Shown: piece by piece, positions 1 through 8,773 of the stretch | Layout: the number at the start of each line of letters is the position of its first letter | Numbering within the stretch: the stretch's first letter is position 1 | Notes under the pieces: model-generated | What the model was told of the DNA's origin: nothing | Database searches by the model: none | What the model saw: the letters and a program-made list of their open reading frames with translations, nothing else | Translations under genes and position numbers: made by a program | Assembly (NCBI GenBank): GCA_049941595.1 | Contig: JBNFNA010000007.1 | Coordinates: 62,001 to 126,000, forward strand | Origin: Pasteurella sp049941595 | GTDB taxonomy: Bacteria; Pseudomonadota; Gammaproteobacteria; Enterobacterales; Pasteurellaceae | Reading direction: 5' to 3' | DNA length: 64,000 nt

Positions 1-1788
1 TTCAAATTTGCCTTGGTTTTCTTTACGGCAGTCTTCATAAAGCTGAGTGACCCATTCCATTTCGTCCATATTGCGGCAATATTCCTTTTCTTTACCAAAA
101 CGACGGCAAAGATCTTTGAAAATCTCAAAGTCAGAACGAGAGTCATACAATGGATCAACTAATTTTTGCATCGCAATCACACCACGGTTGCTGTATGAAC
201 CATAAGCGTCGATGTCATTACGCTCAAATGGGGTACAAGCCGGCAACACGATATCCGAGAAACGGCAAGTTGCAGTCCAGCTATAATTAATCGATACGAT
301 CGTCTCTAAACGTTGGAAAGCCTGTTTCATCTTGTTACGTTCAGAATGACGGTGCCATTGGTTACAGCCAGTAAAGATCGCCATTTTATACGGTGCATAA
401 GTGACTTTTTGTCCGTTGTGATTAATGGTCTCACCCGGTTTTAATAACGAGTCTGTCATTCTTGCACAAGGAATAACCGCACTATAACCATCGTAGTTTG
501 AGTTATCGTATTTTGGTTTTTGACCTTCGTCTAAGTTCAGTGGGAAAGACCCCGGCATTGCTGCACCTGAACTTGGAATACCGATCGAGCTATAATGGTG
601 CGCATAACTGATACCACCACCAGCCAAGCCAATTTGACCAAGCATTGCCGCAAGCACTGCGCCCATCCAATATGGCTGTTCACCGTGTTGTTGACGCTGA
701 ATTGCCCAACCAAAAATTAATTGTGTACGCTTACCCGCTAACATTCTCGCAAATTGGCGAATTTCATCTGCACTGATACCACAAATTTTTGCTGCCCATT
801 CTGCGTCTTTTACCACTTTGTCTTCAGTTTCGCCTAATAAATACGGGAGGAATTTTTCGAAACCAACAGTGTACATATCGATGAATTTTTTATCGTATAA
901 ATTCTCAATATATAAAGTATGAGCCAACGCTAACATAAACGCCACGTCAGTTTGTGGGTTGATGTATTGGAAGTCGCAACCTAAATAGTTTTGAGTCTTG
1001 CTTTTCACAGGGTCAACGCAGATCACGTTCACGCCTTTCGCTGCCACTTTCGCTTTTAATTGCTCTAGATATTTATAGGCTTCGTGAGTTTCACAGTTCC
1101 AGCCCACTTGTAAGTTTTTCACTGGATCACTTGCCCAGAAAATGATGTTCTCACTTTCTTTTAAGATCACTTCCCAAGAAGTACCCTGTGAATAAACCTC
1201 TGTTGAACCTAATACATAAGGCAGAATCACTTGTCCTGCACCTGTTGAATAGTCACCACTGGTACTCACGCTATTACCGTGCATACCCACTGCGCGAATC
1301 ATATGGTTACCGCAGCTGTGGAATTGCCCTGTGGCACGCCAGCCGACATTACCTGTGTGCAATGCCCAAGGGCCGTAATCTTTTTGGATACGCTCTAACT
1401 CTTCATAGAAAAGATCCAACGCTTCGTCCCAAGTTACACGCACAAAACGGTTATCACCACGTTGTGCAGTGTTGCTGTTATAACGGTTTTTCAACCAATC
1501 CAAACGCACCATTGGGTAACGAATACGTGCATCACTATAAATTAACCCTTTGATCCCCTTGATCATTTCTGTTGGGTATTGGTCATATTCAAAAGGTTTT
1601 ACATCAACGACTTTACCGTTTTGCACTTTGGCACGAATTGCACCCCAGTGTGAACCTGTAATTTTCCATTCCGTTAAATTCTCAGCAGACTGTGCAAATA
1701 CGTTCTGAGAAACAAGGAAATTAGGCATCGCAAATGTGGCAGCCATTGCTGACATATTTTTCAAAAATTGACGACGTGATTGTTTCAT
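1..1788 (-). CDS. torZ: TorZ/BisC-type molybdopterin TMAO/S-oxide reductase (partial, 3' end off the window)
   Basis: Periplasmic molybdopterin enzyme that reduces trimethylamine N-oxide and biotin or methionine S-oxides, fed with electrons by the TorY cytochrome encoded just upstream. The first 596 codons are visible; the gene continues past base 1. The N-terminus has a twin-arginine signal (SRRQFLKNM at residues 4-12) followed by a hydrophobic stretch, so it is exported folded. The DMSO-reductase-family segment SGDYSTGAGQ, which holds the serine expected to ligate molybdenum, is present, as are several aromatic/His-rich cofactor-binding stretches. The start at 1788 has GGAGATAAAAA before it and lies 10 bp after the torY stop, so the two are co-transcribed. 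TorZ and BisC cannot be told apart with certainty; the torY neighbour favours TorZ. Confidence 0.9.
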   Translation of the reverse strand, partial: MKQSRRQFLKNMSAMAATFAMPNFLVSQNVFAQSAENLTEWKITGSHWGAIRAKVQNGKVVDVKPFEYDQYPTEMIKGIKGLIYSDARIRYPMVRLDWLKNRYNSNTAQRGDNRFVRVTWDEALDLFYEELERIQKDYGPWALHTGNVGWRATGQFHSCGNHMIRAVGMHGNSVSTSGDYSTGAGQVILPYVLGSTEVYSQGTSWEVILKESENIIFWASDPVKNLQVGWNCETHEAYKYLEQLKAKVAAKGVNVICVDPVKSKTQNYLGCDFQYINPQTDVAFMLALAHTLYIENLYDKKFIDMYTVGFEKFLPYLLGETEDKVVKDAEWAAKICGISADEIRQFARMLAGKRTQLIFGWAIQRQQHGEQPYWMGAVLAAMLGQIGLAGGGISYAHHYSSIGIPSSGAAMPGSFPLNLDEGQKPKYDNSNYDGYSAVIPCARMTDSLLKPGETINHNGQKVTYAPYKMAIFTGCNQWHRHSERNKMKQAFQRLETIVSINYSWTATCRFSDIVLPACTPFERNDIDAYGSYSNRGVIAMQKLVDPLYDSRSDFEIFKDLCRRFGKEKEYCRNMDEMEWVTQLYEDCRKENQGKFE

Positions 1789-1798
1789 TTTTTATCTC

Positions 1799-2977
1799 CT
1801 ACTTACTCTCAGAATGTGCTTCAAAATCAGATGAATGTAGTTGTAAATAACGCAATACTTCTTTGCTGGTTTGTTTATCAATGTTGGTGAAGCCTACCAT
1901 TCCGTTGAATAAACCGATCCACGTATTTGAATCAAAATGCGCTACATCCGGTTGTTTATGACAAGTACTACATTGAGTTTTATACACACTTTCTGCCGCA
2001 GCCCACATAGGTTTAACGTCTTCAATTAATTGTGATTTTGGTATCCATACTTGCATTTTCACTTGTTGCCAAGTTAAGCCTGTTAATGGATCTTCTTTCT
2101 TATCCAACACATCAAAGTGCGGTGCATTTTGCATAAATTCTTTGCTTAACACGGCATCAGTAATGTTTTTACCCAATTGGTGATACCAAATGCGTCCAAA
2201 GCCTTTGTCTTTACGCCACATTGTCATTTCCACCAAGTCAGCACTTTGCCCTGCTTTCACAAAACGTACCGGCACTGCAGTTTCAAGCTGGCCAATTTGC
2301 TCTTTCATTGCTTCATCTTTGAACAAGTTCACATTGGCTTTGCTGTAATAAGTTTTGTCCGCTTGCGGTGCTTTGCTCACCAAATTATCAAATTTAGATG
2401 TACTGCCTTCAGCCACTTCTATTTTCGGTAAGTGATGTGCCACACCTTTGTGGCAATCCATACAACTTTGATCTTTTTCAGCCGCTGGAATCATCGCTTT
2501 TCTCGCAGATTCTGACATTTTGTCAAAGTTCATACGATCATAACTGTGGCAAGTTTTACACTCTTTCGAGCCGTTAGCGGCAAAACGAGCCCATTCTCTT
2601 TCTGCCATTTCTTGACGGTGTTTTTCAAACGCCCCTTCCTCATCATATTTACCGCTAAATTCCGCAAACACTTCACGAATAGCCTGCACTTTGCGTGCAT
2701 ATTTTTCTGTTTTATCGTGTGGCAAATGGCAGCTTGAACAAGTTGCCGTCACACCAGTACGATTTGACCAGTGCGCAGTTTGTTTTAATTCTTCCAAAGG
2801 TTGTTGCATTGAATGGCAACTAATACAGAATTCTTCTGTGCTAGTGTGATCCATTACATCATTAAATTTCTCCCAGCTAATTGCCCCCGCAATAAAGCCG
2901 ATAGTCACTAAGACCCCTAAACCAATTTTGGCGGAAGGTTGAGTAAAAAATCGTTTAATTGAAGTAAAAAGTTTCAT
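1799..2977 (-). CDS. torY: Pentahaem c-type cytochrome TorY
   Basis: Membrane-anchored NapC/NirT-family cytochrome passing electrons from menaquinol to the periplasmic reductase TorZ. The protein is 392 aa from the ATG at 2977, which I prefer to the in-frame start 10 codons upstream because GGAGTGGAT directly precedes it. Residues 18-36 form one membrane anchor. Five CxxCH haem sites are visible: Cys51, Cys80, Cys140, Cys172, and a fifth near the C-terminus (CSTCH from Cys336). Four N-terminal haems plus one in a C-terminal domain is the TorC/TorY arrangement. It lies between torE and torZ. Confidence 0.93.
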   Translation of the reverse strand: MKLFTSIKRFFTQPSAKIGLGVLVTIGFIAGAISWEKFNDVMDHTSTEEFCISCHSMQQPLEELKQTAHWSNRTGVTATCSSCHLPHDKTEKYARKVQAIREVFAEFSGKYDEEGAFEKHRQEMAEREWARFAANGSKECKTCHSYDRMNFDKMSESARKAMIPAAEKDQSCMDCHKGVAHHLPKIEVAEGSTSKFDNLVSKAPQADKTYYSKANVNLFKDEAMKEQIGQLETAVPVRFVKAGQSADLVEMTMWRKDKGFGRIWYHQLGKNITDAVLSKEFMQNAPHFDVLDKKEDPLTGLTWQQVKMQVWIPKSQLIEDVKPMWAAAESVYKTQCSTCHKQPDVAHFDSNTWIGLFNGMVGFTNIDKQTSKEVLRYLQLHSSDFEAHSESK

Positions 2978-2987
2978 ATCCACTCCG

Positions 2988-3143
2988 TTATGCGCTAGGT
3001 AAGCCAATGACGAACATTTGTAATAACAAAACGATCAATCCATAAGCGCCTACGCTTCCCATCATTAAAATAGGCAAAAGAATGCCTGCGAAGAAAAAAG
3101 TTTTAACAATCTCTTTCAAAATTGAGTTTGTTTGTTGTTTCAT
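2988..3143 (-). CDS. torE: TorE/NapE-like small membrane protein, 51 aa
   Basis: A short gene translated from the ATG at 3143 to the TAA at 2988-2990, 10 bp before the torY start. The product has a charged N-terminus (MKQQTNSILKEIVKTF) and one hydrophobic helix containing FPI-like and GAYGLIV segments followed by LLQMF and a Gly-Leu-Pro end. This matches the NapE/TorE family pattern of a single membrane helix with a PIL...GxYG core. NapE/TorE proteins sit in nap and tor operons and their exact role is unclear. Position as first gene of torE-torY-torZ supports the call. Confidence 0.8.
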   Translation of the reverse strand: MKQQTNSILKEIVKTFFFAGILLPILMMGSVGAYGLIVLLLQMFVIGLPSA

Positions 3144-3167
3144 TAAATGTTTCCACTTGATTATAGG

Positions 3168-3216
3168 AGGCGCAGATTATACAGAAGAAAGAGAAGTGAA
3201 TGTTGAGTAGGATCAA
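3168..3216 (-). promoter_or_regulatory. FNR-type site and -10 box for torEYZ
   Basis: On the minus strand TTGATCCTACTCAA (3203-3216) matches the FNR consensus TTGAT-N4-ATCAA with one mismatch. A perfect TATAAT lies at 3176-3181. If transcription starts about 8 bp after the -10 box, near 3168, the FNR site is centred at about -41.5, the class II activator position. Anaerobic induction of a TMAO reductase operon is expected biologically. Inferred from motif and spacing only. Confidence 0.6.
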
Positions 3217-3348
3217 CGAAACTACCTTTAAAGGGGTAAAATGATACTTTTATGCTATAAAAATAAGCGGCATATAATCATTTATACAACAAAGTACGGT
3301 TGATTTTTAAACATTTTTTAATCAACATAATAAAAAATAGGACACAAC

Positions 3349-3370
3349 AAAATGCCCCATTTTTCATTTT
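3349..3370 (-). terminator. Weak possible terminator after the BCCT gene
   Basis: AAAATG and CATTTT arms around a short C-rich loop lie directly after the stop of the BCCT carrier gene, with T-rich sequence on the minus strand. The stem is short, so the call is weak. Confidence 0.3.
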
Positions 3371-3380
3371 TTAGATCCGA

Positions 3381-5387
3381 TTACGCTACATCATAAGTCA
3401 TTAATGCATTGGTGTTATCCATTGCTAAATTAATGTAACGTTCATATTGTTTTAACACATCGGCAATCAATTCATCTTTAGTCATATATTGCACATCGTA
3501 GCCTTCTCGCCCATCAATAAAATACGTGATTGGCTCGTAAGCGCGCTCGGAGTCAATATTTGGCATTGCATCATCTTCCACCACCAACGCTGATAGCTCT
3601 CTTGATTTACATTCAATGCCATACAAGAAATTGCGTAGGTTTTCTTTCATTACGACAAATTCTACTTTCGGATTTTTGCCGGTAATCATTTCCACTTGTG
3701 CCGTTAAACCGTATTTTTCAAATTCGATGACTAATTCATTAAAGGCCGGCCGAGCAATATCATCAATAAAACTACGCACATCTGCTCGTTTTGATTGAGA
3801 AAGAATTTTCTCCAATCGACTTTTCCAATGTTTACCGCTCCAGTTGCCACTGCCTTGAGAGAAGGTTTTACTGAAATATTGGGTGTCCACCATTAAGCCT
3901 TTCCATAGCCCAAAGCACAGCAACAACATAATAAAAGTGAACGGCAAGGCGATAACTAACGTCATTGTTTGTAATGCTGATAAGCCGTCAGAACGTAATA
4001 AAGAAATCGCTAAAACAGCCAATAACACCGCCCAAAAGGCACTTTGCCATTTCACACTTTTTTCTTCCCCTTGAGAGGCAATGCTATTAATCACGTAAAT
4101 GCCAGAATCTGCTGATGTCACAAAGAACAATGCAATGATCACAAGAGCAATAAAAGAGGCGACGTTACCCAGTGGTAGCTGATCAAAAAAGCCAAACAAA
4201 AGCGCTTCAGTATTGGCCGAAAGTGCGGTCAAATTTCCTGCAGTTTCACCGTCTAACCAAATAGCTGAATTGCCGAAAACCGTCATCCATAACGCATTGA
4301 ATAATGACGGGATAAACAACACGCCCAAAATAAATTCACGAATTGTACGACCTTTGGAAATTTTGGCGATAAACAAACCAACAAACGGCGCCCAAGATAC
4401 CCACCACGCCCAATAAAGCACCGTCCAGCCACTGAACCAACCTTGATTTTCAGGCTCATAAGCAAAGGTACGGAAACTTAGCGACACTAACTTACTTAAG
4501 TAATAGCCAAGATTTTCAGTAAAGCTAGTAAACAATAGCAAGGTTGGGCCGACAACCATCACAAAAATCAGCAGTGATAAAGCTAAAAATAGATTAATTT
4601 CGCTTAAACGGCGTACACCTTTCGCCACACCGGTAATCGCAGAAATGGTGGCTAAACACATCACCACAATAATTAAAATCGACAAGGTAGAAAAACTGCG
4701 AGAATCAATCCAACCAAGGCTATTTAACCCCGCATCTAATTGCATTGCGCCGTAGCCTAATGTGGTGGTGATACCAAAAATCGTGCTACACAAGGCACAC
4801 ACATCAATCACGTGGCCCCAAAAGCCTGAAATACGATGCTTAAGTAACGGATAAAACCCCGAACGAATCGTCAGTGGCAATTTATAGCGAAAACCAAAGT
4901 ATGCCAACGCTAAACCAATCACCGCATAAATCGCCCAAGCGTGAATGCCCCAATGATAAAACGTCATCAGCATCGCTTCTTTGGCTTTTTCAGCCTCCGT
5001 TAAGCCTTGCGAAAGTGGGCTCACATAATGCAACATTGGCTCTGCCACCCCAAAATACATTAAACCAATACCCATTCCTGCCGCGAATAACATCGCTACC
5101 CAAGAGAGGAATGGATACTCTGGTTCTTCGTTATCTGCGCCCAAACGCACATCACCTAAGCGGCTAGAACAAAGTAACACTAAAAATAAAATGAAAATGG
5201 ACGCTGCTAAAACATAAAACCAACTGAAGTGCGTGAAGATTTGCTGTTTAGCAAAATTCAATGTGGTTTGTGCGTGTTGAGGGAAAAATATGCAGTAAAG
5301 TGTAATAAAAGTAATTAAAAACAGACTTGGTAAAAAAATCGGTGCTTTTAACGTGCTATTGGCACGTAATTGCTTTAAAAACGTCAA
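3381..5387 (-). CDS. betT: BCCT-family choline/betaine transporter (BetT-like), 668 aa
   Basis: Inner-membrane secondary carrier for quaternary ammonium compounds such as choline, powered by ion gradients. About twelve membrane segments span residues 20-520. The BCCT landmarks GIGLMYFGVAEP and the tryptophan-rich WAWWVSWAPFVGLFIAKISKGR are intact. A roughly 140-residue cytoplasmic C-terminal extension follows (KRADVRSFIDDIARPAF onward), as in long BetT proteins where it senses osmotic state. The start is a TTG at 5387 preceded by AAGGAGG at good spacing; no nearby ATG fits. No betAB genes lie nearby, so uptake for lipooligosaccharide phosphorylcholine or osmoprotection are both possible. Substrate is inferred from the family. 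Confidence 0.85.
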   Translation of the reverse strand: MTFLKQLRANSTLKAPIFLPSLFLITFITLYCIFFPQHAQTTLNFAKQQIFTHFSWFYVLAASIFILFLVLLCSSRLGDVRLGADNEEPEYPFLSWVAMLFAAGMGIGLMYFGVAEPMLHYVSPLSQGLTEAEKAKEAMLMTFYHWGIHAWAIYAVIGLALAYFGFRYKLPLTIRSGFYPLLKHRISGFWGHVIDVCALCSTIFGITTTLGYGAMQLDAGLNSLGWIDSRSFSTLSILIIVVMCLATISAITGVAKGVRRLSEINLFLALSLLIFVMVVGPTLLLFTSFTENLGYYLSKLVSLSFRTFAYEPENQGWFSGWTVLYWAWWVSWAPFVGLFIAKISKGRTIREFILGVLFIPSLFNALWMTVFGNSAIWLDGETAGNLTALSANTEALLFGFFDQLPLGNVASFIALVIIALFFVTSADSGIYVINSIASQGEEKSVKWQSAFWAVLLAVLAISLLRSDGLSALQTMTLVIALPFTFIMLLLCFGLWKGLMVDTQYFSKTFSQGSGNWSGKHWKSRLEKILSQSKRADVRSFIDDIARPAFNELVIEFEKYGLTAQVEMITGKNPKVEFVVMKENLRNFLYGIECKSRELSALVVEDDAMPNIDSERAYEPITYFIDGREGYDVQYMTKDELIADVLKQYERYINLAMDNTNALMTYDVA

Positions 5388-5670
5388 AACGCCTCCTTAG
5401 TGAGTGTATTTTGCAGTAACGTATTATCAAGAAAAATGACTGTCATATAACAGTTTTACAAGTTTACAAGGAAAAAACTAAAACTTACTTAGTTTTAAAT
5501 ACGCAGGAATTTGAGACTAACTTCGTAGAATACGTAGCCAATATATCAGAAAATTCAACAATCTGCAAAAATGTACAAAGTAAGCTATATGATACAAAAC
5601 AAGTGAGAGAGTTTATTTTCTATGCTTTCCTTGCTATATTTAGCAAGTTTACGTTTTCTAAGGGCATAAA

Positions 5671-5925
5671 ATGACAAAATATAATAAATTACGGATCGAG
5701 TGGGATTGTCGTCGTGGAATGTTAGAACTTGATAAGGTGATAATGCCTTTTTATCAACAGCATTTTGACCAATTACCTGATGCACAGAAAGATGTCTTTA
5801 TTCGTTTATTAGCTTGCACTGACTTGCAACTATTTTCTTGGTTTTTCAATCGTAGGCAAGCCTCTGATCCTGAGCTACAACAAATGGTCAATCATATTCA
5901 AACGACCTTGAAATTAACCGATTGA
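5671..5925 (+). CDS. sdhE: SdhE-family flavinylation factor, 84 aa
   Basis: Small helical protein of the SdhE (YgfY/CptB) family, which promotes covalent FAD attachment to the flavoprotein subunit of succinate dehydrogenase or fumarate reductase. The family signature RGxxE is visible as RRGMLELD near residue 14-21, and the length is typical. AAGGG lies 8 bp before the ATG. It stands alone upstream of rpoE. The 283 bp before it hold an AAAACTAA/TTAGTTTT stem at 5475-5496 and AT-rich sequence but no other gene. Confidence 0.88.
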   Translation: MTKYNKLRIEWDCRRGMLELDKVIMPFYQQHFDQLPDAQKDVFIRLLACTDLQLFSWFFNRRQASDPELQQMVNHIQTTLKLTD

Positions 5926-5955
5926 TCACAATATTTTGTCTTTGCAAAAAAGATT

Positions 5956-5982
5956 GAACTTTTTTTATTCCGCACCGTCTAA
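5956..5982 (+). promoter_or_regulatory. Sigma-E type promoter of rpoE
   Basis: GAACTT at 5956-5961 and GTCTAA at 5977-5982 with a 15-bp spacer match the sigma-E consensus (GGAACTT, then TCTAA about 16 bp on). It lies about 65 bp upstream of rpoE, implying that sigma-E activates its own operon, as in enterobacteria. A housekeeping promoter may also exist. Confidence 0.7.
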
Positions 5983-6045
5983 CCGTTTACAAGAGCTTGC
6001 TGTCTTTGCATATTAAAGCTTGTTAGAGGTGATATAAGAGGTTAT

Positions 6046-6621
6046 ATGGCTGAACAGCTAACAGATCAGGCTTTGGTAGAAAGGGTACAGCAAGGTGATA
6101 AAAAGGCCTTTAATTTATTGGTTTCTCGTTATCAAAATAAAGTGGCTGGTTTGTTGACACGTTATGTGTCACAAAACGATATCCCCGATGTTGTACAAGA
6201 ATCATTTATAAAAGCATATCGCTCTATTGATTCTTTTCGTGGCGACAGTGCTTTCTACACTTGGCTATACCGAATCGCCGTGAACACGGCAAAAAATTAT
6301 TTAACAGCTCAAGGGCGTCGCCCACCAACTGAAGACATTTTGGCAGAAGATGCCGAAAGTTATGAAATGGGCAGTAATTTACGGGACGTGGATACCCCCG
6401 AAAATGAAATGTTATCCAGCGAATTAAAGAAAATTGTGTTTGATACCATCAACGGCTTACAAGAAGACTTAAGAACAGCAATTACTTTGCGAGAAATCGA
6501 AGGCTTAAGCTACGAAGAAATTGCTGAAATTATGGATTGTCCAGTCGGTACGGTGCGCTCTCGAATTTTCCGCGCTCGCGAAATTATCGAAAGCAAAGTG
6601 CAACCAATGTTGCAACGTTAA
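6046..6621 (+). CDS. rpoE: RNA polymerase sigma-E factor
   Basis: ECF sigma factor for the envelope stress response. It has 191 aa, the usual length. Region 2 (VSRYQNKVAGLLTRYV ... DVVQESFIKAYRSID ... FYTWLYRIAVNTAKNYL) binds the -10 element. Region 4 (GLSYEEIAEIMDCPVGTVRSRIFRARE) is the helix-turn-helix for the -35 element. It is first in rpoE-rseA-rseB-rseC and sits behind its own sigma-E promoter. Its activity is held down by the RseA anti-sigma factor encoded next. Confidence 0.97.
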   Translation: MAEQLTDQALVERVQQGDKKAFNLLVSRYQNKVAGLLTRYVSQNDIPDVVQESFIKAYRSIDSFRGDSAFYTWLYRIAVNTAKNYLTAQGRRPPTEDILAEDAESYEMGSNLRDVDTPENEMLSSELKKIVFDTINGLQEDLRTAITLREIEGLSYEEIAEIMDCPVGTVRSRIFRAREIIESKVQPMLQR

Positions 6622-6670
6622 ACATAATTCTTATTAATCAATAAAAACCAAACGAAAGTTGGAGTTCCCA

Positions 6671-7264
6671 ATGCAAAAAGAGTTACTTTCAGCCTACATT
6701 GATGGTGAACAAGTCAGTGCTGAATTGACAGAAAAATTATGCCAAGATTCAGAATTACAACAATCTTGGGCAAATTTTCACACAATTCGAGCTGTAATGC
6801 GTCAAGAAACTGAAGTGCTATTAGGTGCTGATTTCACCGCGAAAATGGAAAAACTCATTGAAGCAGAAGAAATCAAAGTGGCAAGCCCTGTGGTGTCACA
6901 GCCGTCACCAGAAGAGGTTGAAAAACTGCCATTTATGCAAAAATTCAAATCACTCTTTGCCCCATTGGCACAGGTGGCTGTGGCAGCAAGTGTGTGTTTA
7001 GTTGCAGTGCTTGGAACACAATCTTTAATGACAGCGAAAAACGATGCACCTACCAATGTAGATACACCCGTGTTGCAAACCTTGCCATTTAATAATTTAG
7101 TGCAAGAAGTGAGCTACAATGCGCCAGTAAAAGATGTGATTACCCCTGAGCAACTTGAACAAAAAAATAGACGCATTGGTGCGATGTTGCAAAACTACGA
7201 AGTGCAACGTAGGCTGTATTCTGATTCAATGATGTTGAATCCGCAGCAAAGCTCGCAAAAATAA
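6671..7264 (+). CDS. rseA: Anti-sigma-E factor RseA
   Basis: Single-pass inner-membrane protein whose cytoplasmic N-terminus (MQKELLSAYIDGEQVS, RseA_N fold) sequesters sigma-E; DegS and RseP cleave it on envelope stress. I place the start at the ATG at 6671, preceded by GGAG, giving 197 aa; an upstream TTG in frame at 6659 is less likely. A membrane helix lies near residues 96-115 (AQVAVAASVCLVAVLGTQS). The periplasmic part, which binds RseB, follows. Known as mclA in H. influenzae. Confidence 0.92.
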   Translation: MQKELLSAYIDGEQVSAELTEKLCQDSELQQSWANFHTIRAVMRQETEVLLGADFTAKMEKLIEAEEIKVASPVVSQPSPEEVEKLPFMQKFKSLFAPLAQVAVAASVCLVAVLGTQSLMTAKNDAPTNVDTPVLQTLPFNNLVQEVSYNAPVKDVITPEQLEQKNRRIGAMLQNYEVQRRLYSDSMMLNPQQSSQK

Positions 7265-7278
7265 CGTTTCTCGAATAA

Positions 7279-7312
7279 AAATTCACCACCTCATTGGTGG
7301 TGAATTTGTTTT
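7279..7312 (+). terminator. Terminator or attenuator between rseA and rseB
   Basis: A 12-bp perfect stem, AAATTCACCACC (7279-7290) with GGTGGTGAATTT (7296-7307), has a 5-base loop and is followed by GTTTTA. It would end part of the transcripts after rseA. Confidence 0.6.
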
Positions 7313-7325
7313 ATGGTAGCGAATT

Positions 7326-8276
7326 ATGTTAAAAACTTTTCAAAAATTGACCGCACTTTTTGTGACACTTGGGCTTTCCACCTCTATCTTTGCGGAACAA
7401 ACCTTGCCTGCAAAACAACTTCTGCAAAAAATGCCCGTCGCTAACAAGCAGTTAAATTATGAAATGGCATTTTTCAAAGCGACTCCGCTCAATATTGAAT
7501 CTTTGCGTTATCGCCATTTAATGCGTGATGGCAAAAATTACGCACAGTTAGTGTCTTTAGACGGCGTACAACAAGAAATTATTTTGCGTGATAATTTAGT
7601 CAGCTATTTCCAAACCAATTTCCAACCTTTCACTATCAACAGCCAACACATTGTGGACAGCTTGCCAGTGCTGATGAACAGCAATTTTGATCGACTTGAA
7701 AAGTATTACGACTTTATCAAAATTGGCCGCAATCGCGTGGCAGATCGTTTAGTGCAAACTATCCGCATTTTGCCGAAAGACGATTTCCGTTATCAATACG
7801 TTGCCTTTATCGATGAAGAAAACCATTTATTACTACAAAGCGATTTGCTCGATCGTGATGGTAATTTGTTAGATCAATTCCGTGTAGTGCATTTATATAT
7901 TGGTGAAGGCTTGGACGGCTTGGCAGATTATTTGGAAAATACTACTTACCCACCATTACTGCTGGATAAAAAAGACGAAAAATCAGTCAAACTCAACTGG
8001 AAAGCCAGCTGGTTGCCACAAGGTTTTGAAGTGATTAAGCAACAAATTGGTGTAGAAGGAAATAGCAACATTGAAAGCCAGCTGTATAGCGACGGTCTGT
8101 TTTCTTTCACAATTTATGTTGCCGATCCAATTAATAAAACAGAATTAGACAATGCGTGGAAGCAAGGCGCTTACACAATTTATAGCGAAACGATCCAAGA
8201 TAAAGAAATCACCTTTATCGGTCAGTTACCGCTTTCCACGGCAAAACGTATCGTGCAAGATATTAAATTTAAGTAA
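7326..8276 (+). CDS. rseB: Sigma-E regulatory protein RseB
   Basis: Periplasmic sensor that binds RseA and shields it from DegS until mislocalised lipopolysaccharide or lipoproteins displace it. It has 316 aa with an N-terminal signal peptide ending near residue 23 (STSIFA-EQ). A MucB/RseB N-terminal lipoprotein-like domain covers about residues 25-200, and a smaller C-terminal domain starts near KLNWKASWLPQGFEV. Third gene of the sigma-E operon. Confidence 0.93.
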   Translation: MLKTFQKLTALFVTLGLSTSIFAEQTLPAKQLLQKMPVANKQLNYEMAFFKATPLNIESLRYRHLMRDGKNYAQLVSLDGVQQEIILRDNLVSYFQTNFQPFTINSQHIVDSLPVLMNSNFDRLEKYYDFIKIGRNRVADRLVQTIRILPKDDFRYQYVAFIDEENHLLLQSDLLDRDGNLLDQFRVVHLYIGEGLDGLADYLENTTYPPLLLDKKDEKSVKLNWKASWLPQGFEVIKQQIGVEGNSNIESQLYSDGLFSFTIYVADPINKTELDNAWKQGAYTIYSETIQDKEITFIGQLPLSTAKRIVQDIKFK

Positions 8277-8289
8277 CTAGGTTTTCAAA

Positions 8290-8721
8290 ATGTTAAAAGA
8301 AAGTGCGGTTGTTATTGCCTACGAAGCAGGCATTGCCAAAGTCAAATGCCAGTCACAAAGTGCTTGTGGTGCTTGTGCGGCAAAAAATGCGTGTGGCGCC
8401 TCAGCACTTTCTGAACTCACTGGCGAAGTGGGCGAACATATTTTCACCGTGGAAAGCATTATGCCGTTAAAAGTGGGACAACGTGTTGAGATTGGTTTAG
8501 AAGAAAAATCACTGATTTTATCTGCATTATTGCTTTATATCGTACCATTATTGACGATTTTAGCCAGCACATTTATTGCCGAACAACTTTTCTCGCACGA
8601 ATTAATCAGTGCAGGTTTTATCTTTTTTTGCACCGCACTTTCCTTCCTTGCAATCCGTGCCTATTCCAAAAAACTCAATCAAAAAGCCGCCTACAAACCA
8701 ATTCTATTAAGAACTTTGTGA
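8290..8721 (+). CDS. rseC: RseC/MucC-family membrane protein
   Basis: Inner-membrane protein of 143 aa. The N-terminal cytoplasmic part has a cysteine cluster (CQSQSACGACAAKNACG) typical of RseC, which has been linked to electron transfer to SoxR in other bacteria. Two membrane helices follow near residues 75-95 and 100-120. It is last in the sigma-E operon. The short C-terminal tail is basic. Confidence 0.9.
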   Translation: MLKESAVVIAYEAGIAKVKCQSQSACGACAAKNACGASALSELTGEVGEHIFTVESIMPLKVGQRVEIGLEEKSLILSALLLYIVPLLTILASTFIAEQLFSHELISAGFIFFCTALSFLAIRAYSKKLNQKAAYKPILLRTL

Positions 8722-8743
8722 TCTGTCCGCTTGCCTTTATAAT
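8716..8743 (+). promoter_or_regulatory. Promoter for mobB and the MFS gene
   Basis: TTGTGA (8716-8721) and a perfect TATAAT (8738-8743) with a 16-bp spacer overlap the rseC stop. This would let mobB and the downstream transporter be expressed independently of the sigma-E operon. Confidence 0.5.
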
Positions 8744-8773
8744 GCACCGAGTAATTTAAAAAAGGACAATGTT

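Noticed and set aside
1188..1553. 121-aa plus-strand frame inside torZ
   Set aside because: It is the antisense shadow of the molybdoenzyme gene.
3217..3380. A further gene between torE and the BCCT gene
   Set aside because: Only AT-rich sequence, the FNR-type promoter side and a weak terminator stem were seen.
5585..5785. 66-aa minus-strand frame overlapping sdhE
   Set aside because: It overlaps the 5' half of the well-supported sdhE gene and has no recognisable content.
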